Source of the DNA: Allobosea sp.
Lineage (GTDB): Bacteria; Pseudomonadota; Alphaproteobacteria; Rhizobiales; Beijerinckiaceae
NCBI RefSeq assembly: GCF_017308015.1
Contig: NZ_JAFKFW010000033.1
Coordinates: 1 to 61,043 of the forward strand
Reading direction: 5' to 3'
Length of the DNA stretch: 61,043 nt
Positions 1 through 10,879 of the stretch are shown piece by piece. The stretch's first letter is position 1. Each line of letters starts with the position of its first letter. Both the position numbers and the translations under genes were made by a program. The notes under the pieces are model-generated. The model was not told where the DNA came from and searched no databases. It saw only the letters and a program-made list of their open reading frames with translations.

Positions 1-1817
1 TCGGTCAGCTTGCCGTGGTCCATCACCTGCAGGAGGATGTTGAACAGGTCGGGATGGGCCTTCTCGATCTCGTCGAGCAGCAGCACGCTATGCGGATGCT
101 GGTCGATCTGGTCGGTCAGGAGCCCGCCCTGGTCGAAGCCGACATAGCCGGGAGGTGCGCCGATCAGCCGCGAGACGGTGTGGCGCTCCATATATTCCGA
201 CATGTCGAAGCGGATCAGCTCGACGCCGAGCGAGGAGGCGAGCTGTCGCGCGACCTCGGTCTTGCCGACGCCGGTCGGACCGGCGAAGAGATAGCAGCCG
301 ATCGGCTTCTCGCCATCGCGCAGGCCGGCACGGGCGAGCTTGATCGAGGAAGACAGCGCCTCGATCGCCTTTTCCTGGCCGTAGACCGTGCGCTTCAGCG
401 TGGTCTCGAGATTGCGCAGCACCTCGGCATCGTCCTTGGAGACGGTCTTGGCCGGGATGCGCGCCATGGTCGCGATCGCCGCCTCGATCTCCTTCACGCC
501 GATCGTCTTCTTGCGCTTGGCCTCGGTCACCAGCATCTGCGAGGCACCGGTCTCGTCGATCACGTCGATCGCCTTGTCCGGCAGCTTGCGGTCATGGATG
601 TAGCGAGCCGAGAGCTCCACCGCCGCCTTGATGGCGTCGTTGGTGTAGCGCAGCTTGTGGAACTCCTCGAAATAGGGCTTCAGCCCCTTGAGGATCTCGA
701 TCGTGTCCGGCACCGACGGCTCGTTGACGTCGATCTTCTGGAAGCGGCGCACCAGCGCCCGGTCCTTCTCGAAATACTGGCGGTATTCCTTGTAGGTGGT
801 CGAGCCGATGCAGCGCAGCGAGCCCGAGGCCAGCGCCGGCTTCAGCAGGTTCGAGGCGTCCATCGCGCCGCCCGAGGTCGCACCGGCGCCGATCACCGTG
901 TGGATCTCGTCGATGAACATGATCGCCTTCGGGTGCTGCTCGATCTCCTTCATCACCTGCTTGAGGCGCTCTTCGAAATCGCCGCGATAGCGCGTACCGG
1001 CGAGCAGCGTGCCCATGTCGAGCGAGAAGACGGTCGCGTCCTCCAGCACCTCGGGCACCTCGCCGCGCGTGATCTTGAGGGCAAGGCCCTCGGCGATCGC
1101 GGTCTTGCCGACGCCGGGGTCGCCGACCAGCAGCGGATTGTTCTTCTGGCGGCGGCACAGGATCTGGATCGTGCGCTGCACCTCGGCCTCGCGGCCGATC
1201 AGCGGGTCGATGCGCCCGTCCCTCGCCTTTCGGTTGAGGTTGACGCAGTAAGCGTCGAGCGCGCTTTCCTTTTTCTTCTTGTCCTTGTCCTCGGCCTGCC
1301 CCTGTTCGGAGCGCTGTTCGCGCTGGGGCTCGCCCTCCTCTTCCGCACCGCGGACCGGCCGGCTCTCGTTCGCGCCGGGGCGCTTGGCGATGCCGTGGCT
1401 GATATAGTTCACCGCGTCGTAGCGGGTCATGTCCTGCTCCTGCAGGAAGTAGGCGGCGTGGCTCTCGCGCTCGGCGAACATCGCGACGAGCACATTGGCA
1501 CCCGTCACCTCCTCGCGGCCCGAGGACTGGACATGGATCACCGCGCGCTGAATGACGCGCTGGAAGCCGGCAGTCGGCTTGGAATCGTCACGTCCGTCGG
1601 TGACGAGATTGGTCAGCTCCGCGTCGATGTAATCGACGAGATTGCGCCTGAGCAGGTCGAGATCGACGCTGCACGCACGCATCACCGCAGCCGCATCCTG
1701 ATCGTCGACCAGCGCGAGCAACAGGTGTTCGAGGGTGGCGTATTCGTGACGGCGCTCGTTGGCCAGAGCCAGAGCCCGGTGAAGCGCCTGTTCGAGACTG
1801 CGCGAGAAACTCGGCAA
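1..1817 (-). CDS. clpA: ATP-dependent Clp protease ATP-binding subunit ClpA (3' end outside window)
   Basis: AAA+ unfoldase that feeds substrates, including N-end-rule substrates passed on by ClpS, to the ClpP peptidase in the cytoplasm. About 605 residues are visible. The N domain starts [16 protein letters not shown]. The D1 Walker A GDPGVGKT is at residues 232-239 and the D2 Walker A GPTGVGKT at 513-520, which is the two-AAA-domain spacing of the ClpA family. A TTG start at 1817 is chosen because AGGAG lies 8 bases upstream and the family N-terminus begins there. clpS lies just upstream on the same strand, the usual clpS-clpA pair. The C-terminal part of D2 falls outside the window. Confidence 0.96.
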   Translation of the reverse strand, partial: MPSFSRSLEQALHRALALANERRHEYATLEHLLLALVDDQDAAAVMRACSVDLDLLRRNLVDYIDAELTNLVTDGRDDSKPTAGFQRVIQRAVIHVQSSGREEVTGANVLVAMFAERESHAAYFLQEQDMTRYDAVNYISHGIAKRPGANESRPVRGAEEEGEPQREQRSEQGQAEDKDKKKKESALDAYCVNLNRKARDGRIDPLIGREAEVQRTIQILCRRQKNNPLLVGDPGVGKTAIAEGLALKITRGEVPEVLEDATVFSLDMGTLLAGTRYRGDFEERLKQVMKEIEQHPKAIMFIDEIHTVIGAGATSGGAMDASNLLKPALASGSLRCIGSTTYKEYRQYFEKDRALVRRFQKIDVNEPSVPDTIEILKGLKPYFEEFHKLRYTNDAIKAAVELSARYIHDRKLPDKAIDVIDETGASQMLVTEAKRKKTIGVKEIEAAIATMARIPAKTVSKDDAEVLRNLETTLKRTVYGQEKAIEALSSSIKLARAGLRDGEKPIGCYLFAGPTGVGKTEVARQLASSLGVELIRFDMSEYMERHTVSRLIGAPPGYVGFDQGGLLTDQIDQHPHSVLLLDEIEKAHPDLFNILLQVMDHGKLT

Positions 1818-1863
1818 GGGGCGCGCTCCTATCTGATTTCCAAAAGAACTCGATGACCCAAGA

Positions 1864-2313
1864 CTACTTCTTCTCCATCACGCATTGCAGCGGATGCATG
1901 TGCTTGCGCGCCAGATCCATGACGAGCGTAACCTTGGTCTCGGCGACCTCGTAGGTAAAGACGCCGCATTCGCCGACGCCGTTCTGATGCACATGCATCA
2001 TGATCTGCGTGGCCTCGGCGCGGTCCTTGTTGAAGAACCGCTCCAGAACGTGAACGACGAACTCCATCGGGGTGTAGTCGTCGTTGAGCAGCAGGACGCG
2101 ATAGAGATTGGGCTTGCGCGTCCGCGTCCGGGTGAGGACGGCGGTGCCGCTGCCCTCGCGTCCGTTGCCGTCGCGCCCGCCGCCATCGCTCGGCGGCTGG
2201 CCGCGTCTGGGACGATCGGCCATCACCAACCCGCCGCCGGCCTGCACCGGAGAACCGGCCTGCCTTGCCCTGTCCTGGCCTGACTGCATCATTCCCGTCC
2301 GCGCCGTATCCAC
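1864..2313 (-). CDS. clpS: ATP-dependent Clp protease adaptor ClpS
   Basis: Small adaptor that binds N-degron residues and delivers substrates to ClpA. The conserved core [19 protein letters not shown] begins near residue 69. It is followed by the helical part with [21 protein letters not shown] and a C-terminal [13 protein letters not shown]. The first 65 residues are Gly/Arg-rich and probably disordered, making the protein longer than the roughly 106 residues of E. coli ClpS. The start shown is a GTG with AGGA about 7 bases upstream; an internal ATG at 2223 (MADRPRRG) is an alternative. It is separated from clpA by about 46 bp and is probably co-transcribed with it. Confidence 0.95.
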   Translation of the reverse strand: MDTARTGMMQSGQDRARQAGSPVQAGGGLVMADRPRRGQPPSDGGGRDGNGREGSGTAVLTRTRTRKPNLYRVLLLNDDYTPMEFVVHVLERFFNKDRAEATQIMMHVHQNGVGECGVFTYEVAETKVTLVMDLARKHMHPLQCVMEKK

Positions 2314-2495
2314 ATCCGATCCTGCATCGCCATCCGAGATAGTGCTTCGCCTGCGAATTTACAGACCTCGCCTCCGCTTCGCCAGCCCGTTCGACGGCGA
2401 ACATCGCCCCATAAACTCACCGCAGGGCTGCCCTGACTTGACCCGACAGGGCTCGCAGACATAAGCCCGGCAGCCCGCCGGACAAGGACGCCGCC

Positions 2496-3368
2496 ATGAC
2501 TCCCAACGCCATCGTGACCATCGGCGAGGATCTCGCCCGCCCCGTGCGCTTCGGCAATGCGCTGCCGCTCGCCTTGATCGCCGGCCCCTGCCAGATGGAA
2601 AGCCGCGACCACGCGCTCGAATGCGCGCTGGCGTTGAAGGAGATCGCGGCGGAGCTGAAGATCGGACTCGTCTTCAAGGCCTCCTTCGACAAGGCCAACC
2701 GCACCAGCGTCAAGGGCGCTCGCGGCATCGGCATGAAGGCAGCCCTGCCCGTCTTCGCCGAAATCCGCGAGCGAACCGGGCTGCCCGTCGTAACCGACGT
2801 GCACGATGCAGGCCAATGTGCCGAGGTCGCGGAGGTCGTCGATATCCTCCAGATTCCCGCCTTCCTCTGCCGCCAGACCGATCTGCTCGTCGCCGCCGCG
2901 AAGACGGGCCGCGTCATCAACGTCAAGAAGGGACAGTTCCTCGCGCCCTGGGACATGGTCAATGTCGCCGCCAAGGTGACCGAGAGCGGCAACCCGAACG
3001 TGATGCTGACCGAGCGCGGCGCCTCCTTCGGCTACAACACGCTGGTCTCCGACATGCGCGCGCTTCCGACCATGGCCGAGATCGGCGCGCCCGTGATCTT
3101 CGACGCCACCCATTCGGTGCAACAGCCCGGCGGCAAGGGCGCCTCGACCGGCGGGCAGCGCGAATTCGTGCCGGTTCTGTCGCGCGCGGCAGTCGCCGTC
3201 GGCGTCGCCGGCCTCTTCATCGAGACCCACCCTGACCCCGACAAGGCCCCCTCCGACGGCCCCAATATGGTGCCGCTGGCCGAGTTCAAGGAGCTGATCG
3301 CCGAGCTGCAGGGCTTCGACCGCCTGGCCAAGTCCCGCACCGCCCCCGCCGCGGTCGCCTATGTCTGA
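2496..3368 (+). CDS. kdsA: 3-deoxy-8-phosphooctulonate synthase (KdsA)
   Basis: Condenses phosphoenolpyruvate with arabinose 5-phosphate to give KDO 8-phosphate, the committed step to the KDO of lipopolysaccharide. The protein has 290 residues, the normal length. It carries the PEP-binding motif IAGPCQMES near residues 29-37, [12 protein letters not shown] near 60-70 and the late [11 protein letters not shown] loop. The ATG is preceded by AAGGA at 7 bases. The 3' end overlaps the next gene by 8 bp, so the two are translationally coupled. eno lies further downstream on the same strand. Confidence 0.97.
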   Translation: MTPNAIVTIGEDLARPVRFGNALPLALIAGPCQMESRDHALECALALKEIAAELKIGLVFKASFDKANRTSVKGARGIGMKAALPVFAEIRERTGLPVVTDVHDAGQCAEVAEVVDILQIPAFLCRQTDLLVAAAKTGRVINVKKGQFLAPWDMVNVAAKVTESGNPNVMLTERGASFGYNTLVSDMRALPTMAEIGAPVIFDATHSVQQPGGKGASTGGQREFVPVLSRAAVAVGVAGLFIETHPDPDKAPSDGPNMVPLAEFKELIAELQGFDRLAKSRTAPAAVAYV

Positions 3369-4557
3369 ACCCGCTCAGGCCCCCGGGGAGAATCTGGGGG
3401 CCCTGATCCCGGTTCTCGGGCTCTGCGGCTTCGCCTCGACCTTCACCATGCGGCTGATCGATCCGCTGGTGCCGACGCTTGCGTCGGAATTCGGCCAGAG
3501 CGTCCACCAGATCGCCTTCCTGGTGACGGCCTTTTCCGGCTGCTACGCGCTCGGACAGCCTTTCCTCGGCCCGATCGCTGATTCGGTCGGCAAGCTGCGC
3601 AGCATCGCCACCTGCCTCGCGGCCCTGTGCGTGCTCTCGACGCTGGCCGCCTTCGCGAGCGGCTTCTGGATGCTGCTGGTGCTGCGGGCTGCCGGCGGCG
3701 TGATGGCCGGCGGCGTCATCCCTGCAGCCATGGCCGCCATCGGCGACCGCGCCCCGATGGCCGAACGACAGATCATGCTCGGCCGCTTCCTCGTCATCAT
3801 GATCATCGGCCAGATGGCGGGCGCGACCTTTTCGGGCCTCGTCGCCGACCATATCGGCTGGCGCGCCGTGCTGGGCGTCGCCGGATCGCTCGCAGCCGGC
3901 GGCGCACTCCTGGTCCGGCTCGTGCTCAAGCCGCGCCCCGACACGGCCCGCCCGCCGCTGAGCCTCGCCGGCGCGCTGGCCAGCCATCGCGCAGTCTTCG
4001 CCAATCCACGCAGCAAGCTGCTTTACCTGCTCGTGATGGTGGAAGGCGCGCTGGTCTTCGGATTGCCGCCCTTCGTCGCCGCCATCCTGCGCGAACGCTC
4101 AGGCGTCGGTCCTTCGGAGGCCGGGCTTGCCATCGGCGCCATGGGGCTCGGTGGCCTCGTCTATGGCATCCTGACGCGCGTTCTCGTCGAGCGTGTCGGG
4201 CCGCGCCAGATGATGCGCCTCGGCGGCCTCGCCATGGCACTGGGCTATTTCGCCTTCACGATTCCCGGCCCGTGGTGGAGCGCCATCGGCATCTTCCTCA
4301 TGACCGGCTTCGGCTTCTTCCTCCTGCACGGCACTTTTCAGGCCCAGGCGACAGAACTCGCACCGACGGCGCGCGGCTCGGCCATGGCCCTGTTCGCCTG
4401 CTTCTTCTTCATGGGGCACGCGACCGGCCCCTTGCTCATGGGCACTCTGCTGCACCTGCTCGGGACACCGATGGCGCTCGCCGTCTTCGGGCTCGCCATC
4501 GGCGTGCTCGGCATCGCGACGCCGCGCCTGCTGCCGCCGCTCGGCGCCAGGACCTGA
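3361..4557 (+). CDS. MFS transporter
   Basis: Inner-membrane secondary transporter of the major facilitator superfamily, 398 residues with about 12 hydrophobic segments in two halves. The first half carries [16 protein letters not shown], a version of the family loop between helices 2 and 3. The acidic cytoplasmic N-terminus is short. It overlaps kdsA by 8 bp and meets queF tail to tail 6 bp later. The substrate cannot be read from sequence; the architecture resembles DHA1-type drug or sugar exporters. Coupling to kdsA may only reflect compact packing. Confidence 0.88.
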   Translation: MSEPAQAPGENLGALIPVLGLCGFASTFTMRLIDPLVPTLASEFGQSVHQIAFLVTAFSGCYALGQPFLGPIADSVGKLRSIATCLAALCVLSTLAAFASGFWMLLVLRAAGGVMAGGVIPAAMAAIGDRAPMAERQIMLGRFLVIMIIGQMAGATFSGLVADHIGWRAVLGVAGSLAAGGALLVRLVLKPRPDTARPPLSLAGALASHRAVFANPRSKLLYLLVMVEGALVFGLPPFVAAILRERSGVGPSEAGLAIGAMGLGGLVYGILTRVLVERVGPRQMMRLGGLAMALGYFAFTIPGPWWSAIGIFLMTGFGFFLLHGTFQAQATELAPTARGSAMALFACFFFMGHATGPLLMGTLLHLLGTPMALAVFGLAIGVLGIATPRLLPPLGART

Positions 4558-4563
4558 GCGGCT

Positions 4564-5019
4564 TCAGCGCCCGCGATAGGGCGCGACGCCCTGGTCCGGC
4601 AGCCAGAGCCCCTTCGGCGGTTCGCCCGTCTGCCAGAAAACGTCGATCGGGATGCCGCCGCGCGGATACCAGTAGCCGCCGATGCGGAACCATTCCGGCT
4701 CCAGCAGCTCGGCGAGCCGCTTGCCGATGCCGACGGTGCAATCCTCATGGAAGGCGCCGTGGTTGCGGAACGAGGCGAGATAGAGCTTCAGCGACTTCGA
4801 CTCCACCAGCCATTGGCCCGGCAGGTAGTCGATGACGAGGATGCCGAAATCGGGCTGGCCGGTGACCGGGCAGATCGAGGTGAATTCCGGGCAGGTGAAG
4901 CGGGCGAGATAGTGGGTGCCGGCATGCGGATTGGGCACGCGGTCGAGCCGCGCCTCCTCCGGCGAGGCGGGCAAGGCGCTGCTCTGGCCGAGCTGCAAGG
5001 TCGAGGCGTCGATGGTCAT
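4564..5019 (-). CDS. queF: NADPH-dependent 7-cyano-7-deazaguanine reductase (QueF)
   Basis: Reduces preQ0 to preQ1 in queuosine biosynthesis. The protein has 151 residues, the short single-domain form. The catalytic Cys50 lies in [19 protein letters not shown] with the proton-donor Asp57, and the substrate/NADPH motif ESKSLKLYL follows. The ATG at 5019 is preferred over one 15 bases upstream because AGGAG lies at ideal distance. I saw no preQ1 riboswitch upstream. tgt, the next queuosine-pathway gene visible, is about 5 kb away in this window. Confidence 0.95.
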   Translation of the reverse strand: MTIDASTLQLGQSSALPASPEEARLDRVPNPHAGTHYLARFTCPEFTSICPVTGQPDFGILVIDYLPGQWLVESKSLKLYLASFRNHGAFHEDCTVGIGKRLAELLEPEWFRIGGYWYPRGGIPIDVFWQTGEPPKGLWLPDQGVAPYRGR

Positions 5020-5159
5020 GGGATGCTCCTGCATTTGGGCGGCGTTCTAGAGCATCTCCGGTCGAGATGGGAACAGCCGCCCGCGACGCAGCCGCTTCCG
5101 GCGCCGGAAAGCCGTGCGACCCGATCCCCTCGCCGGGAGCGGCAGGATCGCGCTCCCGA

Positions 5160-5245
5160 TGATTAACAGAATGTCAGACCAATATATAAAATCAGACATA
5201 AGTAATTCAGAAATTATCTTAAATATTTATCGATCTTCCACACGC
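5160..5245. other. AT-rich intergenic patch
   Basis: A run of about 85 bp that is strikingly AT-rich against a GC-rich chromosome, with AATATATAAAATCAG and TTAAATATTTAT stretches. It lies between queF and a small membrane protein, just upstream of the latter. It could be a promoter region or the scar of transferred DNA. No coding potential or clear -10/-35 pair can be assigned. Confidence 0.5.
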
Positions 5246-5312
5246 TTATTTGCGCTACCGTGAAGCACTGTCTAGTTCGATTTCACGAAATCGGAAGCCT
5301 AGACCGAATTAC

Positions 5313-5636
5313 ATGATCATTGCCGGCATACTATTCTTGATAGGCCTTCTGATCGGCCTGTCCCACGGCTATCCGGCAATCATTCTCGCGAGTGCCGCTG
5401 TCACGCTTGTCGCCTTTCCGACATGGGTGATCCGCGGCGAGTTCGGACTGTTCGTCGTCCTTGTCTGGATCGGCTATCTCTTTGCACTGCAAGCCGGCTT
5501 CATGCTCGGCAGCTATCTCGGCCTGTCTGACGAGGAGCAGGCGCTACCAGAACCAGACCGGGCGCCCCGCGAAGAGGCAAAGCCCCGCCCACCACAGGAC
5601 GGTGAGGCTGGACCAGAACAGGACAGAGGTGAGTGA
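5313..5636 (+). CDS. Small membrane protein of unknown function
   Basis: About 107 residues if the ATG at 5313 (MIIAGILFLIGLLIG) is used; an in-frame start at 5250 would add 21 residues. Three hydrophobic segments fill roughly residues 1-20, 22-40 and 45-70. A hydrophilic Pro/Glu-rich tail (EEQALPEPDRAP...) follows. No family is recognised. No strong ribosome binding site precedes either start. The tail overlaps a 41-codon ORF on the opposite strand that also reads like a membrane peptide, so the true 3' extent or the reality of one of the two is uncertain. Confidence 0.5.
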   Translation: MIIAGILFLIGLLIGLSHGYPAIILASAAVTLVAFPTWVIRGEFGLFVVLVWIGYLFALQAGFMLGSYLGLSDEEQALPEPDRAPREEAKPRPPQDGEAGPEQDRGE

Positions 5637-5669
5637 AGGCCGGCGGCGCGTAGGCATGGTCTGGAACAT
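5544..5669 (-). CDS. Possible 41-residue single-span membrane peptide
   Basis: Reads MFQTMPTRRRPSLTSVLFWS, then a hydrophobic Trp-rich stretch to the stop. A basic N-terminus (RRR) followed by about 22 apolar residues is what a small inner-membrane peptide looks like. GGGAAACGATC precedes the ATG, giving a weak ribosome binding site. It overlaps the last 93 bases of the plus-strand small membrane protein in antisense. It may be a chance reading of GC-rich antisense DNA. No family is recognised. Confidence 0.35.
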   Translation of the reverse strand: MFQTMPTRRRPSLTSVLFWSSLTVLWWAGLCLFAGRPVWFW

Positions 5670-5795
5670 GATCGTTTCCCGATGGGACGAAGCGTCTGGA
5701 TGCCCGGACAATCCGCAAGCCCCGCGCCATCCGGGCGACCATTCGCCATCACGGCCTGCGGATTGAGGCTTTCCCCGCGGCGGGCTGTTGGCTAG

Positions 5796-7121
<1,326 letters not shown>

Positions 7122-7132
7122 TCCAAACGTAA

Positions 7133-7158
7133 GCTGCCGCGCTCACCAGCGCGGCAGC
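7133..7158. terminator. Stem-loop between convergent eno and hypothetical gene
   Basis: Perfect inverted repeat, arms GCTGCCGCGCT and AGCGCGGCAGC with a CACC loop. It overlaps the stop codon of the minus-strand gene. On the minus strand it is followed by TTACGTTT, a weak U-tract; on the plus strand there is none. Probably a bidirectional terminator. Confidence 0.55.
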
Positions 7159-7778
7159 AGGCCGTTCGCCTGCGTCAGTGTCCATGACCCTGCCGCCTGC
7201 ACGCTTCCGGCCGCACCGGACACCACGTCGACGACCTTCATCGCCGGCGCGACCACAAACTGCCGCAGGGATGAATCGGCGGCCTCGCCACCTGCTGCGC
7301 CAGCGGCCTGAACCGGCTCCACGCTGGCCATGGCGGCCGGGGGCAGGATCACCAGCGGCGCGGCCAGCCCCTGCCCCTTCTTCTCGGACAGCACCGCCAG
7401 ACGGCGCGGCGGCAGCGCGACGGCGCTGGCTGCAGCCGGCGCCTTCGCCTGCACGACCGTCTGCGGCGAGGCCCAGTCACTCTGTTCCGGCCAAGCGAGC
7501 GCCATCGGCATCGCCAATGCGGCCGGCGTAAGCGGATGCGCGGCCGAAAAGCCCTCCTCGCCCGCTGATCCGAACGCCGCCAGCCGGTCCCCGATCTTGC
7601 CGTCGCGCAACAGAGTCAGGGTCGGCGCCTTGGCGCGATCGGGCGCGGCATCGGACATCAGCACCGGCACCATCACGAGCAGGGCTGCCGCCGTCGCGAC
7701 ACCCAGCGAGAGCAGCAGATCGCTCCCCAATCGCGCCGCCATCGTGGTCGGCGCGGGAAAATCAGAATCCTTCGGCAT
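7143..7778 (-). CDS. Hypothetical membrane-anchored Ala-rich protein
   Basis: 211 residues. A short polar N-terminus is followed by one hydrophobic segment around residues 20-42 (LLLSLGVATAAALLVMVPVL), then a long Ala/Pro-rich, mostly extracytoplasmic tail with no motif I recognise. This is consistent with a single-pass periplasm-facing protein. It converges with eno and sits alone on its strand. Codon use is like its neighbours, which supports a real gene, but no function can be given. Confidence 0.62.
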   Translation of the reverse strand: MPKDSDFPAPTTMAARLGSDLLLSLGVATAAALLVMVPVLMSDAAPDRAKAPTLTLLRDGKIGDRLAAFGSAGEEGFSAAHPLTPAALAMPMALAWPEQSDWASPQTVVQAKAPAAASAVALPPRRLAVLSEKKGQGLAAPLVILPPAAMASVEPVQAAGAAGGEAADSSLRQFVVAPAMKVVDVVSGAAGSVQAAGSWTLTQANGLLPRW

Positions 7779-7949
7779 CGGTTGCGCTCCGCATCACTGC
7801 GCCCTTCGCATCTCGCAGCCCAAGGAAGCCGCCGCCTCTGGGCGCCAGCGGGGCCGAAACGGGGCGCAAATGCGGTCTGCCGCCGCACGCGCGGGCGCCA
7901 TGCGCGGCGGCCTGTAACCGGCCCGTTCGCCCGGCGCTAGAGAGAAGCG

Positions 7950-8939
7950 ATGGACCAGATCGCCCCCGCCGCCATGCACGAGACGGATGTGAGGGTGCAC
8001 CGTCGCAAGCGCCTCGCGGCCTTGGGCATGCTGCTGGCGGTGCTGATTTACGGCTCCAATTTCGTCATCAGCCGCCATGCCGTCCTGAACGGCCTGACCC
8101 AACACGACCTGATGGCGCTGCGCTTCGTCACCGCCGGCCTGCTGCTGCTGCCGATTTTCCTGCGGCCGGGCCTGACCTCCTGCGGCGGCGTCGGCTGGAA
8201 GCGCGGCCTCTGGCTGACGCTGAGCAGCGGTTTCCCGATGACCTATCTGATGCTGACCGGCCTCACCATGGCGCCTGCCGCCCATGGCGCGACCATCGGG
8301 CCAGGCACGGTGACGATGATCGGCATCATCGGCTCCGTCGCGCTGTTTGGCGCCGCACTGACCGGGCGCCTGATGATCGGCGTCGCCGGGGTGCTCGCCG
8401 GCTTGATCTGCCTCGGCATCGCCGGGAGCGCCGGAGCAAGCGCCATGACGCTGCGCGGCGATCTCTGCTTCCTCGGTGTTGGGTTGCTCTGGGGCTTCTA
8501 TCCCCTGATGATCCAGCTCTGGCAGGTCGACGGCCTGAGGGCGACGGCGATCGTCTCGGTCTTGTCGCTGGTCTATCTGCCGATCTATTTCCTGTTCTAT
8601 TTCCGTGGTTTCGACGTCGCGCCCTGGTGGGTTCTGGCGCTGCACGGCTTCAATCAGGGCGTGCTCAACGTCATTGTCGGCCTCTGGGTCTGGGGCTGGG
8701 CCGCACATGTGCTGGGGCCGTCCGTTGTCGGGCGCTTCCCGCCGCTGATCCCGGTCACCGGCACGCTGCTCGCGATCCCGGCACTGGGCGAGATTCCCTC
8801 CTCGCTCCAGCTCGCCGGAATCGTGCTGATCATCGGCGGCCTGTTCGTCGCATCATGGCGCCGCCCGGCGCGACAAACCGAGCAGGATCAGGTTCCACAG
8901 AACCGCAATGGCGAGGCCGAGCCCGAGCGCCGTCCATGA
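7950..8939 (+). CDS. DMT-superfamily (EamA) transporter
   Basis: 329-residue inner-membrane protein with about ten hydrophobic segments arranged as two EamA repeats. The first starts LAVLIYGSNFVISRHAVLNG, and the repeat-typical LRFVTAGLLLLP follows. The second half ends with [27 protein letters not shown]. The family exports or imports amino acids and other metabolites; the substrate is unknown here. AGAGAGAAG lies upstream of the ATG. The last 29 residues (Arg/Gln-rich) overlap the 3' end of a convergent membrane-protein gene by 87 bp. Confidence 0.87.
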   Translation: MDQIAPAAMHETDVRVHRRKRLAALGMLLAVLIYGSNFVISRHAVLNGLTQHDLMALRFVTAGLLLLPIFLRPGLTSCGGVGWKRGLWLTLSSGFPMTYLMLTGLTMAPAAHGATIGPGTVTMIGIIGSVALFGAALTGRLMIGVAGVLAGLICLGIAGSAGASAMTLRGDLCFLGVGLLWGFYPLMIQLWQVDGLRATAIVSVLSLVYLPIYFLFYFRGFDVAPWWVLALHGFNQGVLNVIVGLWVWGWAAHVLGPSVVGRFPPLIPVTGTLLAIPALGEIPSSLQLAGIVLIIGGLFVASWRRPARQTEQDQVPQNRNGEAEPERRP

Positions 8940-9638
8940 GCCCCATGGCACGGCGGCGAGATGCACCGCCGCCAGCCCCAGCCCGCCCCCGAGCAGGCCG
9001 AGCGCGCTGCTGCCGATGACGGCCGCCGCCGCCGGGCCGCCGGCCCGCATGTGAAGAATGATGATCAGGCTCGACAGGATGATCGGCAGGCCGGCGAGGA
9101 TGCCGGACCATTGCGGGCCGACACGTGCGCTGAGACCGGTCACGATGCCGACCAGCGCTGCAACGCAGGCCGCGCGGGTCGGAATGGCATAGCGTGAGAT
9201 TCCAGCCGGAGGCCTCGCGCGCACCCTGAGATAAGGCCGCACGAGCTGATGCACGACAAGCAGGGCGAGCACATTGGCGACCGCCAGGGGCAATACGGAG
9301 AGAGCGAGGCTGCGAATGAAGAGCAGCAGCACGGTCCAGATCGCAAGCGCACTCCCGAGCGAGACGGCCACGCCATGGCGCTGGGCCAGCAGCACATAGC
9401 TCAGCACGAAACTCGCATGGGTCACGTTGGAGTTCATCGTGCCGAGCGCGGCATCCGCAATGAATACCGGGCCATGATCGAGCGCCAGAAAGGCGAGGAC
9501 CGGCCCGAGCGAGATCGGCAGGGTCGCGATCATCGCCGCAACCAACGGACCGGAACGCTCGGCCAGCATCGAGCAGCCGACCACCACCGAGGCGGCCAGC
9601 GCCATCTTGAGAGGCAGCAGGGCGAGGCCTGTGCTCAA
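8853..9638 (-). CDS. Polytopic membrane protein with internal duplication, function unknown
   Basis: About 261 residues and eight hydrophobic segments. Two related segments recur: [20 protein letters not shown] in the first half and [20 protein letters not shown] in the second, both containing a GP-x(4-5)-A/G-x-(I/L)A-x-LPI core. This suggests an internally duplicated fold somewhat like GlpM-type proteins (tentative). The likely start is a TTG whose TTGA overlaps the tgt stop, which implies coupling; an ATG at 9605 is the alternative. The 3' end overlaps the convergent EamA gene. Confidence 0.68.
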   Translation of the reverse strand: MSTGLALLPLKMALAASVVVGCSMLAERSGPLVAAMIATLPISLGPVLAFLALDHGPVFIADAALGTMNSNVTHASFVLSYVLLAQRHGVAVSLGSALAIWTVLLLFIRSLALSVLPLAVANVLALLVVHQLVRPYLRVRARPPAGISRYAIPTRAACVAALVGIVTGLSARVGPQWSGILAGLPIILSSLIIILHMRAGGPAAAAVIGSSALGLLGGGLGLAAVHLAAVPWGSWTALGLGLAIAVLWNLILLGLSRRAAP

Positions 9639-10798
9639 GCCGGCTCGCCCCTTTCCCAGCCTTCCCGGGTTTCGGCGATGAAATCGTCGAGCCGCCCGGC
9701 GGCGATGGCCCCACGCAGGCCCGCCATCAGATCCTGGTAATAGGCGAGGTTCACCCAGGTCAGCAGCATCTTGCCGAGCATCTCTTCCGCCTTGACGAGA
9801 TGGTGCAGATAGGCGCGCGACCAGCTGTTGGCAGCCGGGCAGGACGATTGCGCGTCGACCGGCCTGATATCCTCGGCATGCTTGGCGTTCTTCAGGTTCA
9901 TCCGGCCGAAACGCGTGAAGATCTGACCATGGCGGCCGGCCCGTGTCGGCATCACGCAGTCGAACATGTCGATGCCGCGTGCCACCGATTTCACGATGTC
10001 GTCCGGCGTGCCGACGCCCATCAGATAGCGTGGCTTCTCCTGCGGAAGGTGCGGCTCCACCGTCTCGATCATCGCCAGCATCACGTCCTGCGGCTCGCCC
10101 ACCGCCAGCCCGCCGACGGCATAGCCCTTGAGGTCCATCGCGGCGAGCTCGCGCGCGCTCTCGACGCGCAGGTGCGGCACGTCCCCGCCCTGCACGATGC
10201 CGAACAGCGCCCGGCCCGGATGGTCCCCGAACGCCACCTTGCAGCGCTCGGCCCAGCGCAGCGACAGGCGCATCGCCTTCTCCGCCACCTTCTCCTCGCA
10301 AGGCAGCGCCACGCATTCATCGAGCTGCATCACGATGTCGGAGCCGAGCAGGTTCTGGATCTCGACCGAGCGCTCCGGCGTCAGCACATGCTTCGAGCCG
10401 TCGATATGCGAGCGGAAGGTCACGCCCTCCTCGGTCAGCTTGCGCAGATTGGCAAGCGACATCACCTGGAACCCGCCGGAATCGGTCAGGATCGGATGCG
10501 GCCAATTCATGAACCGGTGCAGGCCACCAAGCTTCGCAACACGCTCGGCGCCCGGCCGCAGCATCAGGTGATAGGTGTTGCCGAGCACGACATCGGCGCC
10601 GAGCGCCCTCACCTGCTCGGGATACATGCCCTTCACGGTCGCGGCGGTGCCGACCGGCATGAAGGCGGGCGTGCGAATGACGCCCCGCGGCATGCTGATC
10701 GCGCCGGTGCGCGCGGCACCGTCGCGTGCAGCAACCTTGAAGGTGAATTCGGGGGTGGCAGCGATTTCGGGCTGCGGGGCTTGGGGCTGAGCGGTCAT
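9635..10798 (-). CDS. tgt: Queuine/preQ1 tRNA-guanine transglycosylase (Tgt)
   Basis: Exchanges G34 of GUN-anticodon tRNAs for preQ1 on the way to queuosine. 387 residues. It has the nucleophile/base region [12 protein letters not shown] near residue 106, FGIVQGGD, and the second catalytic aspartate in [14 protein letters not shown]. The usual zinc motif CxCxxC...H is degenerate: the stretch reads [17 protein letters not shown], leaving only Cys320 and the distal histidine. The protein otherwise looks intact, so it is probably a zinc-poor or zinc-free variant rather than a pseudogene. The stop overlaps the TTG start of the downstream membrane protein. Confidence 0.95.
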   Translation of the reverse strand: MTAQPQAPQPEIAATPEFTFKVAARDGAARTGAISMPRGVIRTPAFMPVGTAATVKGMYPEQVRALGADVVLGNTYHLMLRPGAERVAKLGGLHRFMNWPHPILTDSGGFQVMSLANLRKLTEEGVTFRSHIDGSKHVLTPERSVEIQNLLGSDIVMQLDECVALPCEEKVAEKAMRLSLRWAERCKVAFGDHPGRALFGIVQGGDVPHLRVESARELAAMDLKGYAVGGLAVGEPQDVMLAMIETVEPHLPQEKPRYLMGVGTPDDIVKSVARGIDMFDCVMPTRAGRHGQIFTRFGRMNLKNAKHAEDIRPVDAQSSCPAANSWSRAYLHHLVKAEEMLGKMLLTWVNLAYYQDLMAGLRGAIAAGRLDDFIAETREGWERGEPA

Positions 10799-10879
10799 GA
10801 CCTGCGAGGTAGAACAGCGCGCCGGTTTAGGGAAGAGACCCGCGCGCCGGATAGTCGTTCGCCGCGGTCATGCACGGGT

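Noticed and set aside
15-1856. 613-codon plus-strand frame antisense to clpA
   Set aside because: No domain or SD; the sequence is His/Arg/Asp-rich of the kind produced by the antisense of GC-rich genes, and ClpA is certain on the other strand.
5020-5160. preQ1 riboswitch upstream of queF
   Set aside because: No C-rich loop plus A-rich tail pseudoknot pattern was found before the start.
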